This document shows, piece by piece, positions 1 through 7,637 of a stretch of DNA of 64,000 nt. Each line of letters opens with the position of its first letter. The stretch's first letter is position 1. The stretch spans positions 1 to 64,000 of the forward strand of contig PNMW01000021.1 in NCBI GenBank assembly GCA_013823855.1, given 5' to 3'. The position numbers were made by a program, and so were the translations under genes. This stretch comes from Lysobacteraceae bacterium (GTDB lineage Bacteria > Pseudomonadota > Gammaproteobacteria > Nevskiales > Nevskiaceae). The notes below the pieces were generated by a model. The model had not been told where the DNA came from. It saw only the letters and a program-made list of their open reading frames with translations, and ran no database searches.

Positions 1-1
1 C

Positions 2-649
2 GATGCATCGCCTGACGATTCAAATGATCGAATCAGATCCGCAGTGTCAAAGCGGGCCCCCTGGATCGAGCGCCATCTGACGCCGATTCGTGACCGTCGC
101 AATCGCGCACTACCTCGCGAATATGTGAGCGGTGAGGCTATTCACTATCTCGGCCGACGATATCGACTCAAGGTCGTCATGGTCCCTGCGGTAGTCCCGA
201 CCGTGCGGCTACGCGGCGGCTTTCTTGAGGTCACGGTTTCAGCCAGGAACGATGTCGAGCCAGCAATCCGGGCCTGGTATCGCCAGAAAGCGAGAGACTA
301 TTTTTCTCAGCGGCTGATCGCGGTGTCTTCGTCACTGTGCTGGGTTCGTCATCAGCCAAAACTTCGGTTGGCGTTTCTGAGCAAGCAGTGGGGAAGCTGC
401 TCGCCTTCTGGCACGCTGACGTTGAACGCACTTCTTGTGCAAGCGCCCCGTGATTGCGTTGATTACGTTCTTCTCCATGAGTTGTGCCACCTGCGCGAGC
501 ACAACCACAGTCGCGGTTTTTACCAGCTTCTGGAGCGCCATTTCCCGACTTGGCGGTCGGTGAAGTCTCGGCTCGATGGCATGGCTGATGAATTTCTTCG
601 GCCGAATAGCCCGAAGATCCACGATATCGCCGAACAGCACTGGCCTTAG
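2..649 (+). CDS. YgjP/DUF45-type M48-like metallopeptidase (5' truncated by window edge)
   Basis: A SprT/M48-like zinc peptidase-fold protein of the DUF45 (YgjP) family. The zinc motif is visible as HELCHLREHNHSRGF, with HExxH and a downstream H, about 55 residues from the C-terminus, preceded by the family's WGSCSPSGTLTLN block. A GTG at 44 could start a 201-aa protein, but the frame is open back to base 2 and the extra residues align with the usual N-terminal half of the family. The real start is therefore probably about 50 codons upstream, outside the window. Family members are often found beside type I restriction-modification genes, so an hsdR-like neighbour to the left is possible but not visible. 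Substrate unknown. Confidence 0.8.
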   Translation, partial: DASPDDSNDRIRSAVSKRAPWIERHLTPIRDRRNRALPREYVSGEAIHYLGRRYRLKVVMVPAVVPTVRLRGGFLEVTVSARNDVEPAIRAWYRQKARDYFSQRLIAVSSSLCWVRHQPKLRLAFLSKQWGSCSPSGTLTLNALLVQAPRDCVDYVLLHELCHLREHNHSRGFYQLLERHFPTWRSVKSRLDGMADEFLRPNSPKIHDIAEQHWP

Positions 650-799
650 ACTCGTAGGTGTCATCGCGAGCTTTTCCTTGCTGACGATCCAGCATGTGCA
701 GCACCCGCATACCGCGCTGAACCAATGCCTGGCACCCAGGTAGCTGGCAGGCGACTACCGATCCGGCAGTATTTGTGCGGAGGAAAGTTCCAAGCAGCC

Positions 800-2608
800 A
801 TGACTATTTCGGAACTTCGGCGGCGACAACTGCCAAGCAAATCAAGCTGGGGCGCCTCGGAACTGGCAGGCCAAACTGGCCGTCTGGACGTTGGCGAACC
901 AGCTTTGTTGCAATGGCTTCCCTCAGAAACCCTGTACAGCCTTTGCGCAAGGCACCATGTATTTTGGGGATTCACCCGCGCATCCTCGACGAGCCAGTTA
1001 CTGTTCGGAGGAGGCAGATCGGGAATGCAGCATGATTTTCCGAGTCACCTTGACGAACTTGTTCATCGTACCCGCGGGGCTTTCGGTACGGCCCAACACA
1101 TTGCGAAAGCGCAAACCTTGCTCCGCTACTTCAAACCGTTTCTGGGCCTTGAACAGTGTGCGAATGCAGTTTCCGCGATGCGCTCCCCGTCGGTCGCCCA
1201 TCTGAAGTTCAACCTGGGCCTGTTGACCAGCCGATTCCGCGCGCACCACCCACTCAAGGCATGTCCCCAATGCATATCTAACGACCGACAGGAAACAGGA
1301 TGGTCCTACTGGCACATCCAGCACCAGTATCCAGGTGTTAGGGTGTGCCCGAAGCATGGAACAATACTTTTTGAGAGCACCCTGAAGTCAGGCGGTGTGT
1401 CCCGCTTTGATTGGGTTTTGCCGTCAGCGCTTCATACAGCCGTGTTTCCGGTAACGCCGTCAGAGTCGGCGCAAAAAAAGTGGCTTTCTCTGAGCGAGAC
1501 CATCATAAGCCTCGTCGACACCGATGAAGCACCGGGCTGGTTGGCAATCGATCATTTGCAACGTGTGTTGTTACGTGAAATCCGATTACGGGGCTGGTCA
1601 ACGCACACCGGCCAGTTGCGGATCAAGCAGATCGCGCAAGACTTTGTGCCGTATGCCGCAAATTTCATCGGAATGTCGGAACTGAGCGCACTACCACGTT
1701 CCGTCGCTGATGCCGAAATACAGATCGGTCGACTCCTACGGCCGATGCGTACAGGCACTCATCCTCTACGGTTTCTTACGCTGATCGACTGGCTGTTCCC
1801 AAGCGCGTCATCATTTCGAGCCGCATTGGCTGACATGTCAGCCGACCATGATGCCTCGATAAGCGATAAACCCGGCATCCTCAAGCAACCTGCCAACGAA
1901 GCAAACCCCGCCAAGGATGAGCTTATCCGTCGGATCATTACCGGCGAAGCATTAAGCACCGTGGCACGGGATATCGGCGTTGCCATCACCACTGCGTCGG
2001 CATGGGCCGCTCAAGTTGGCATTGCCACGAACCGACGCCCAAGCGTTCTGAAGACAGACGTTTACGATGCACTCATCCTGGACCTTAAAAGGGGCACAGA
2101 CAAGCAGGTCGCAGCGCAGAATCATGCGGTTTCTATTAGTACCGTCAACAGAATTCTCCGAACAACGGTCGGCCTGCAAAGTCGCTGGACGAATGCTCGG
2201 TTCGAGGCCGCCAGGGAAAGACATCGCGCAGACTGGCTTGGTGGCTTGCAGCTTCATCGTACGCATGGCGTGAAGTTCTTGAGAGCTCTCCTATCGTCCG
2301 GGTACGCCTGGTTATATCGAAACGACCGAGCCTGGTTACAGGAGCAACATCCTAGTCGGGTTTCCAGGCAATCCGTTGGGCCGCGTATTCATTGGGATTC
2401 ACGTGATCACGAGCTAAAACTGGCTGCTCAGAAGGCGATCTTGCTGCTTGCTAAACGGCGGCCCAGACGCATCATCCGCCTGAGTGAGATCCTTCAGCTT
2501 GTTCCCGATCTGAAGGCCAAGCAGAACCAGCTCGACAGGCTGCCACTTACGAGCAAGGTTCTCAAAGAAGCGATCGGGGACCGACGGGGCAGACGCGACA
2601 ACGGCTGA
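800..2608 (+). CDS. TniQ/TnsD-family transposition target-selection protein 1
   Basis: Predicted DNA-binding target selector of a Tn7-like transposon; TniQ/TnsD proteins bind the target site and recruit TnsC. The N-terminal TniQ domain contains LQWLPSETLYSLCARHH (about residues 34-50) and a zinc-binding region CPQC (about 154) ... CPKHG (about 182). The C-terminal half holds two helix-turn-helix-like stretches (IITGEALSTVARDIGVAITTA and QVAAQNHAVSISTVNRIL), as in TnsD-type rather than short TniQ proteins. An ATG at 725 in the same frame would give 627 aa. I prefer 800 (602 aa) because GGAGGAAA lies upstream (spacing is long, about 13 nt). It is followed by a small HTH gene and a second TniQ gene on the same strand. 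Confidence 0.85.
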   Translation: MTISELRRRQLPSKSSWGASELAGQTGRLDVGEPALLQWLPSETLYSLCARHHVFWGFTRASSTSQLLFGGGRSGMQHDFPSHLDELVHRTRGAFGTAQHIAKAQTLLRYFKPFLGLEQCANAVSAMRSPSVAHLKFNLGLLTSRFRAHHPLKACPQCISNDRQETGWSYWHIQHQYPGVRVCPKHGTILFESTLKSGGVSRFDWVLPSALHTAVFPVTPSESAQKKWLSLSETIISLVDTDEAPGWLAIDHLQRVLLREIRLRGWSTHTGQLRIKQIAQDFVPYAANFIGMSELSALPRSVADAEIQIGRLLRPMRTGTHPLRFLTLIDWLFPSASSFRAALADMSADHDASISDKPGILKQPANEANPAKDELIRRIITGEALSTVARDIGVAITTASAWAAQVGIATNRRPSVLKTDVYDALILDLKRGTDKQVAAQNHAVSISTVNRILRTTVGLQSRWTNARFEAARERHRADWLGGLQLHRTHGVKFLRALLSSGYAWLYRNDRAWLQEQHPSRVSRQSVGPRIHWDSRDHELKLAAQKAILLLAKRRPRRIIRLSEILQLVPDLKAKQNQLDRLPLTSKVLKEAIGDRRGRRDNG

Positions 2609-2726
2609 CCCTTTCAGGCACCGAATGCATTTATGCATTTATGTTTGCGTTGCGCTCGTCGAACCCGAGTGATTTCAAACCTGAAGCACGACCAGAAACA
2701 GCTACACTTGTGTTTATTATGCGTTT

Positions 2727-2751
2727 ATGCATAATGCGATGCATTATGCAT
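2727..2751. promoter_or_regulatory. Perfect 10-bp inverted repeat, probable operator of the small HTH gene
   Basis: Arms ATGCATAATG and CATTATGCAT are exact reverse complements separated by 5 nt. The repeat covers the likely start codon of the HTH gene (2746) and an upstream in-frame ATG at 2734. Related half-motifs (tandem GCATTTAT) occur at 2625-2644, just after the tniQ1 stop codon. Position and symmetry suggest that the downstream HTH protein represses its own gene and tniQ2. Confidence 0.6.
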
Positions 2752-3132
2752 ACGGAACATCAAGCCAGAATTCTTCGGGCAGCACATTTATGCCGCACTA
2801 GAAAGCTCAGCCAAGAGCAGATCGCGGTCGAAGTTGGGGCGAGTCAGTCACAAGTAAGCCGCATCCTCAGCGGCAGAGGAAAGCGCTTTTCGAGATTGAG
2901 CGCGGAGATTTGTAGCTGTATTGAGCGCTTGAACAGCACCGTAGCTGTTCAAGTCGCCGCTGAAGAAAATCAGGATCTTATGTCCGCGATTCGTGAGACA
3001 TGGGACGGCTCATCAACGCATGCGATCGCGTTGGCGACGGTTATTCGGTCTCTGGCGGCGTTCCACAGACCAGTAAAGGAAATAGAACCTGCAGCGATGA
3101 CGCCGTCGAACGAGAAGCACCAACGGAGCTGA
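2746..3132 (+). CDS. Small helix-turn-helix DNA-binding protein between two tniQ genes
   Basis: About 128 aa from the ATG at 2746; in-frame ATGs at 2719 and 2734 and a start at 2641 are alternatives, and no clear ribosome-binding site decides. The N-terminus has a clean helix-turn-helix: ILRAAHLCRTRKLSQEQIAVEVGASQ-SQVSRILSGRG region, of the SorC/XRE-like 'Q-I-A-x-x-x-x-x-S-x-S-x-V-S-R-I-L' type. The remainder has no recognised domain. It lies 3 bp before the GTG of tniQ2 and behind a 25-bp palindromic site. It is probably a regulator of the targeting operon, though a direct role in target recognition cannot be excluded. Confidence 0.7.
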   Translation: MHTEHQARILRAAHLCRTRKLSQEQIAVEVGASQSQVSRILSGRGKRFSRLSAEICSCIERLNSTVAVQVAAEENQDLMSAIRETWDGSSTHAIALATVIRSLAAFHRPVKEIEPAAMTPSNEKHQRS

Positions 3133-3135
3133 TGA

Positions 3136-4407
3136 GTGCGAGGAAAATTCCACGTTATCCCGAAGTGCCTGCCCGACGAACATGCTCGCGGCTATGCAGG
3201 AAGGGTTGCACGAATTAACGGCCTCACGCGTATTGAGCTACGCCAAGAGGCATTGCGTTCGATTGAAGGCGATCAAAGTACGTCCATCAAGGAAGCAATT
3301 TGGTTGGCAGGGAGCTCAGGAATTGGCGCCAGCGAATTCGTCCAAAATCATACCCTTGTACCCTTTTTCCATTTCGTAACCAGCAAATGTCGTGATGGCG
3401 GCCCACACGGCAGCGAGGCTTCACCGGAGAGCCTGAACGCGTCCTTGCGAATTGGCCGACGAAGTGTCCAGTTGTGTCGACAGTGCGTCAATGATGATAT
3501 TTCGAATCAAGGAATCTCGTACTGGAAGCGGGAACATCTTCTGCCTGGTCGCGCTTGGTGCTCAAAGCACCTGACTGCACTAGCTAGACTGGAAGATATC
3601 GACATCTTTTCCGTTTCCCCAGCGAGTGCGAACGAAAACGCAATTCCGAACGATGAACTCTGGGTCGAACGGTTAAAGAATCAGCCGATAATAAATCGCT
3701 TTCTTGCAATCCAAGACGGGGTTATTCGTCATCAAGGTGCTCTCCTTCAAGCCTCAGTATCTCGAATGTTACGTGATCGAGCCCTTTCTCTCGGATTTCA
3801 TGGCGGCACATCCGAAAAGAAAGGAAATCTTCTCAGTCGGCACCTACTCGATAATGTCGATAGGAAATGGTTGAGTGGCGTAATGCCACGTTCAATTAAT
3901 GAGCTCGGTGATGGTTATATCGGTGCAATTGATTCAGCTACTAGCGGATGTCACGACTCTTGCAGCACGGTTGCTTTTATCTTGGCGGCGGTAGTATTTT
4001 GGAGTGACAGCAGAGAAGCTCTTGATGCCTTGCTCAGCGCTGAGTATCTGGATAACCCACGACGGACAAGACCACGCGATCAGCCTCTGACGGATTTTTA
4101 TGACCTCGGTAAGGCATATGTAGACGCAAAGGGGGTTCACCATCGTGTTGCAGATAATCTTGGCCTGCCTAGGGCATCCGTAGCAGCGAGTCTCAAAATG
4201 CTGGGACTGCCCGCTATGGGGGATAAGCCCGATCAGCAACTCATCAACGCAATGCGCATGTTCGGCCAAGGGGCGTCTCTTGTGACAGCAGCAACAACGA
4301 ATCAAGTTGAAGTATATGAACTAGAAAATTTGGTACGTCGCTCTATTGGCCGGTTCAGTAACGCAGTCCAAGGCTGGTCAGAGACCGCTGAAACTGAAGC
4401 CGCCTAG
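3136..4407 (+). CDS. TniQ-family transposition protein 2
   Basis: Second TniQ-family protein (423 aa), shorter than the first. A zinc-ribbon-like segment is visible: LCRQCVNDD (about residue 114) followed by ISYWKREHLLPGRAWCSKHL (CSKH at about 142), the same C-x2-C ... C-x2-H layout as tniQ1. The C-terminal half carries an HTH-like stretch around HHRVADNLGLPRASVAASLK. The GTG start is supported by GGAG at 3125-3128 and by tight coupling to the HTH gene, which ends at 3132. Tn7-like elements with two TniQ/TnsD proteins commonly use them for alternative target-site choices; which does what here is unknown. Base composition is lower in GC than the chromosome. Confidence 0.82.
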   Translation: MRGKFHVIPKCLPDEHARGYAGRVARINGLTRIELRQEALRSIEGDQSTSIKEAIWLAGSSGIGASEFVQNHTLVPFFHFVTSKCRDGGPHGSEASPESLNASLRIGRRSVQLCRQCVNDDISNQGISYWKREHLLPGRAWCSKHLTALARLEDIDIFSVSPASANENAIPNDELWVERLKNQPIINRFLAIQDGVIRHQGALLQASVSRMLRDRALSLGFHGGTSEKKGNLLSRHLLDNVDRKWLSGVMPRSINELGDGYIGAIDSATSGCHDSCSTVAFILAAVVFWSDSREALDALLSAEYLDNPRRTRPRDQPLTDFYDLGKAYVDAKGVHHRVADNLGLPRASVAASLKMLGLPAMGDKPDQQLINAMRMFGQGASLVTAATTNQVEVYELENLVRRSIGRFSNAVQGWSETAETEAA

Positions 4408-4899
4408 GGTTGCTACTTTGTACTTCAGATACGTCTCGGCATACACGGTTTTCAGTTGCACAAGGACAGTCGATGGACCCGAATCGGTGCGGAACTACCG
4501 ACTACGTATGAACTCTCAAGCCTTGTCCTGATAGCTACTTAGAATGCGCCATTAGTGATCGTGTCAAGATGCTTCACCGACGGGTATGTGCTGCCAGAAG
4601 CAATCATTCATGTGCGGCCGATTCGATACGCGTCGCCACTTCACCGCAGCAGCTTCATGGCGCGGCCACTCGCAATCGCGGCGACACGGCTGCTGACGCC
4701 GAGCTTGCTGTAGCCGAGCCGATCAAGTCGGCGCCGAAAACTGTTGGCCTCACCTGAAACCGGCTGACAGTCTCAGCGGTGAGCTGCCTTCGGGAGGCGG
4801 GCGAACCGGTACCGTCCGACCGGATCACCCTCTCAGTCGCCGATTCCATCGAGGTGTGTCAGTTCTGAGTCGCTGATCGGTAGCTTCCCTGGGCTAGGT
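4408..4899. other. Non-coding stretch between tniQ2 and the Wadjet operon
   Basis: About 490 bases without a supportable gene. Short open frames in several phases look like chance translation. No repeat array, tRNA or clear terminator was recognised. It separates two gene blocks that converge (tniQ2 on +, jetD-like on -), so 3' ends of both transcripts should lie here. Confidence 0.5.
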
Positions 4900-5739
4900 T
4901 CATGTTGCCGTTGACAGCATTTCGGAGGCCTCTTGAGGCAGTCCCTTCTGGTGCCGCGCAACCCGCTCCCAGATCGCTTGCAGATCAGGGTGACGCGCAG
5001 CAGATGCTGCTTGCCAGAACCGCTTCTGGATATGGTAGAGGTCAGCCCGGCCATTCTCGGCAAGTCGGCCTTCCAACCAGTCGAGGCTTGGCACTATCAC
5101 CCGCTCGACCGACGCCCGAACTGACGCCGCATCCGCAATGACGATCCCTGCCGGGTCGTAATCCACGAACAGCCAGACCCTGGGACGACCCGCCAGCGCC
5201 AGCGTTGAAGTCGCCATGTTCAAGTTCGTGTCGCCGCGGTACAGCGCGAAGATCGAACCCTGGTCCTTCGCGATCCACAGGTAGCGATCCAGGCGCCTGA
5301 AGGTTTCGAGGTTTTCCACCCACAGCACGATGTCGCACTGGGCCCGTGCGGCAACCTCGAGGTCGATGAGGTGCGAGAAACCTGGTCGAGGCTGGATCGG
5401 ATCCCCGCCCACCATTACGCCGTCGTTCAGCGCCCGAACCAGTACAGCTCCCTGATAGGGACCCCGGCTACCGGATTTCTCGGATGGCAGCCCAGACAGG
5501 GCGGCATCTGCTCGCGTGAAAAGCTCAGTGGGCGGCTCGATCGGAATTGCGGCTCGAGTCAGGATGTCAGCGGCGCGGCCCGCGTCTTCAGGCGCGAAGA
5601 CGATTCGACCGCTGACCAGCCTGCCGATGTCGTACTCCTTGGAGAATCGACGGGCGACTGCACTCGGCGCCTGATCGGTCTTGGCGCCGCCGGCGACACC
5701 CCTCAGATAGCGAATATCGGTGAGGTCAAGGACGGGCAT
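4900..5739 (-). CDS. JetD-like TOPRIM nuclease subunit of a Wadjet/Mks system
   Basis: A 279-aa protein with the TOPRIM signature: glutamate in WVENLETF (about residue 139) and the DxD-type motif LFVDYDPAG (about 193), as in the DUF2220 domain of JetD/MksG, the subunit that cleaves DNA extruded by the SMC motor. It is shorter than canonical JetD (usually nearer 400 aa), so the large N-terminal arm region seems reduced or missing. It starts 14 nt inside the end of the jetA-like gene, indicating translational coupling as the last gene of the operon. The family call rests on TOPRIM motifs plus context, and the subtype is not assigned. Confidence 0.78.
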   Translation of the reverse strand: MPVLDLTDIRYLRGVAGGAKTDQAPSAVARRFSKEYDIGRLVSGRIVFAPEDAGRAADILTRAAIPIEPPTELFTRADAALSGLPSEKSGSRGPYQGAVLVRALNDGVMVGGDPIQPRPGFSHLIDLEVAARAQCDIVLWVENLETFRRLDRYLWIAKDQGSIFALYRGDTNLNMATSTLALAGRPRVWLFVDYDPAGIVIADAASVRASVERVIVPSLDWLEGRLAENGRADLYHIQKRFWQAASAARHPDLQAIWERVARHQKGLPQEASEMLSTAT

Positions 5740-6979
5740 ACGCCGGCTGCTTCGGAAGGACGATGATCGTGCTGTAGCGGAGGTTCAGGTCGAAGCGATC
5801 GTTGCGGCCCAGGGCCGGGTCAAGGTCGAGCGCACTGCGATAGCCCTTGTTGGTCAGAACCGTATCGACCCGAAGTAGCCATTCTTCGGGGTCGATCGCG
5901 TGAAGCTTCGGCCTTTCCTGCCGCCAGGACAGAAGACAGACCGGCTGCCGGACGATCTCGAGGTGGCCGATGATGTCGCTGACGGCCTTCTGGATCGGGC
6001 AGGGCTGGATGTAGATGATTTCTTCCGCGTCCTCGACCAGTTCAATCGGCGGGGGCGGCAGCTTCTTGACCGCCGGCGCTTTCGTTGCCGGCATGCCGAT
6101 TGCGGCTTCCACGAAGGCCGAGAGCATCATCCGATTGTTGTCGAGCAGATCAGCCCTCGGGACCGGCGACAGATCTTCACAGCCCAGCAGGGCTGGCGGT
6201 GACGCCGAGCCAACCGGAACCTCGAACCCGTCCTTGTCCCCGTTGGTTCGGAGCCAGCGAGCAGCCTGAGCCACCCGAAAGAGGCTTTCCTGTAGGCGCT
6301 GGACCTTGGTGAGGCCTACATGGATCTCGCTTTGGCTGGCGAGCAGCCGGCCGCGCCATTCCCCTTGGGGGCTGATCAGATGACGCATGACCAGGGCCAT
6401 GACCTCGGGTCGTCCCCGGGCCAGCGCGTCATCCATCACATTTCGGCCGATGGTGTCGACCTGATGGAGTTCGTCGTAGAGGGCCTTCACCTCCCGGAGG
6501 TAGAACCGGTTTTGGATGATCTTGCGATCGAGGTTGACGACGTCCCCGTACTGGGTAGCGACCAGCTCTTTGAGGACCTCAAGGTTGCGCGCCATGTAGT
6601 AGCGAACCATCACCGCTTTCGTCCGAATCTGCTCTTCGAGCACTTCCCGCTCATCGGACTCTTCGATTTCACGCGCGGCCAGCCACAGGCTATCCAGCGC
6701 CCTCACTTCTGGGCTGATGCGTGTCAGGGTCTCGAACGATGATCTGCGCCGCAGGTGGTCACCCAGATACGAACGGAGACCTGGGTGAAGGAAGTAACGG
6801 TCGGCTTCCTCGAGTTTCAGCGCGCCGACAGCCTCCAAAGCCGCAACCGCTTTCCGGTCGCGCGGATCCGTCGCATCGACGATCGATCGCAAGGCCTGGG
6901 TGACATAGGCCTCGCCGGCGAGCAGCGCCTTGAGAGCTTGGCGGACGCCGCTGGATCCTTCCTCGGGGGCGTCAGACAC
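5726..6979 (-). CDS. JetA/MksF-like kleisin subunit of a Wadjet/Mks system
   Basis: Predicted kleisin that bridges the two SMC heads and carries the KITE subunit. The protein has about 417 aa from a GTG at 6979 (alternatives 6982 and 6988); a GAGGG sits 8 nt upstream, and the start overlaps the jetB-like stop by 8 nt. The sequence is largely helical, with charged segments such as AAREIEESDEREVLEEQIRT, and a winged-helix-like end beginning at PEEWLLRVDTVL. No catalytic motif is expected. The call is by operon position, size and general resemblance to JetA/MukF-type proteins, so the exact family is less certain than for jetC and jetD. Confidence 0.68.
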   Translation of the reverse strand: MSDAPEEGSSGVRQALKALLAGEAYVTQALRSIVDATDPRDRKAVAALEAVGALKLEEADRYFLHPGLRSYLGDHLRRRSSFETLTRISPEVRALDSLWLAAREIEESDEREVLEEQIRTKAVMVRYYMARNLEVLKELVATQYGDVVNLDRKIIQNRFYLREVKALYDELHQVDTIGRNVMDDALARGRPEVMALVMRHLISPQGEWRGRLLASQSEIHVGLTKVQRLQESLFRVAQAARWLRTNGDKDGFEVPVGSASPPALLGCEDLSPVPRADLLDNNRMMLSAFVEAAIGMPATKAPAVKKLPPPPIELVEDAEEIIYIQPCPIQKAVSDIIGHLEIVRQPVCLLSWRQERPKLHAIDPEEWLLRVDTVLTNKGYRSALDLDPALGRNDRFDLNLRYSTIIVLPKQPAYARP

Positions 6980-7637
6980 CACGGCCACCCTCAAAGAGGG
7001 AGCGCGTCTGTTGTGCGTCGGCCGGCGCCTGCTCGTCGGTGCGCTTGAATACGTCCGGCGCATGGTGGTGCAGGAAGTCGAGCGCCTGATCGATCCGGGC
7101 AATCTTGCCGGTGAATCGGTAGCGGTTGGACCTACCGTCGACCGTGACCACGTAGCCGTCATCGAGCAGCAGCTTGGCTGCCTTTTCGAGTAGATCGCGG
7201 TAATCGGTGTCGGAAGACGCTCGCTTCAAGGTGGCCTGCAGGTCAGTGGCGATCTGGGTGTTCCGGTTGAGCCCGGCTTCCAGAATGGCCAGGTCCATCG
7301 TGCCCCCTACCGAGATCGCCTGATTCTCCCCGCCAGCACGGCGGATCGTGTCCAGCACCGATACGATCGGCCCGTAGACATCGCGAAACTGCACGAACTC
7401 GCGCCGGGCCTGCTCGACCATCCGGTCATGCGGAATCTGCGGCGCCATGAAAAAGGCGCCGTCGGGGCTGAGTCGTGCCAGCCGCATATCGATGACATCC
7501 AGCCAGGATTCGACTGAAGCCCTCGACTCCTGCTCGTCAAGCAGCCGGAACTCGTCAGGGAATGCGACGGGGCAAATGAAGGCGCCCTTGAGCAGCGCCC
7601 TGCAGGTGCGACCAAGGTTGGGGTCACGCATATTCAT
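6972..7637 (-). CDS. JetB/MksE-like (KITE) subunit of a Wadjet/Mks system
   Basis: A 221-aa protein predicted as the small winged-helix KITE subunit that binds the kleisin. The C-terminal half contains a winged-helix-like segment (KAAKLLLDDGYVVTVDG followed by NRYRFTGKIARIDQALDFL), typical of MukE/JetB proteins. The start at 7637 overlaps the jetC-like stop codon as ATGA and has a strong GGAGGAGG ribosome-binding site a few bases upstream. The call is mostly by position, size and predicted fold. Confidence 0.7.
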   Translation of the reverse strand: MNMRDPNLGRTCRALLKGAFICPVAFPDEFRLLDEQESRASVESWLDVIDMRLARLSPDGAFFMAPQIPHDRMVEQARREFVQFRDVYGPIVSVLDTIRRAGGENQAISVGGTMDLAILEAGLNRNTQIATDLQATLKRASSDTDYRDLLEKAAKLLLDDGYVVTVDGRSNRYRFTGKIARIDQALDFLHHHAPDVFKRTDEQAPADAQQTRSLFEGGRGV

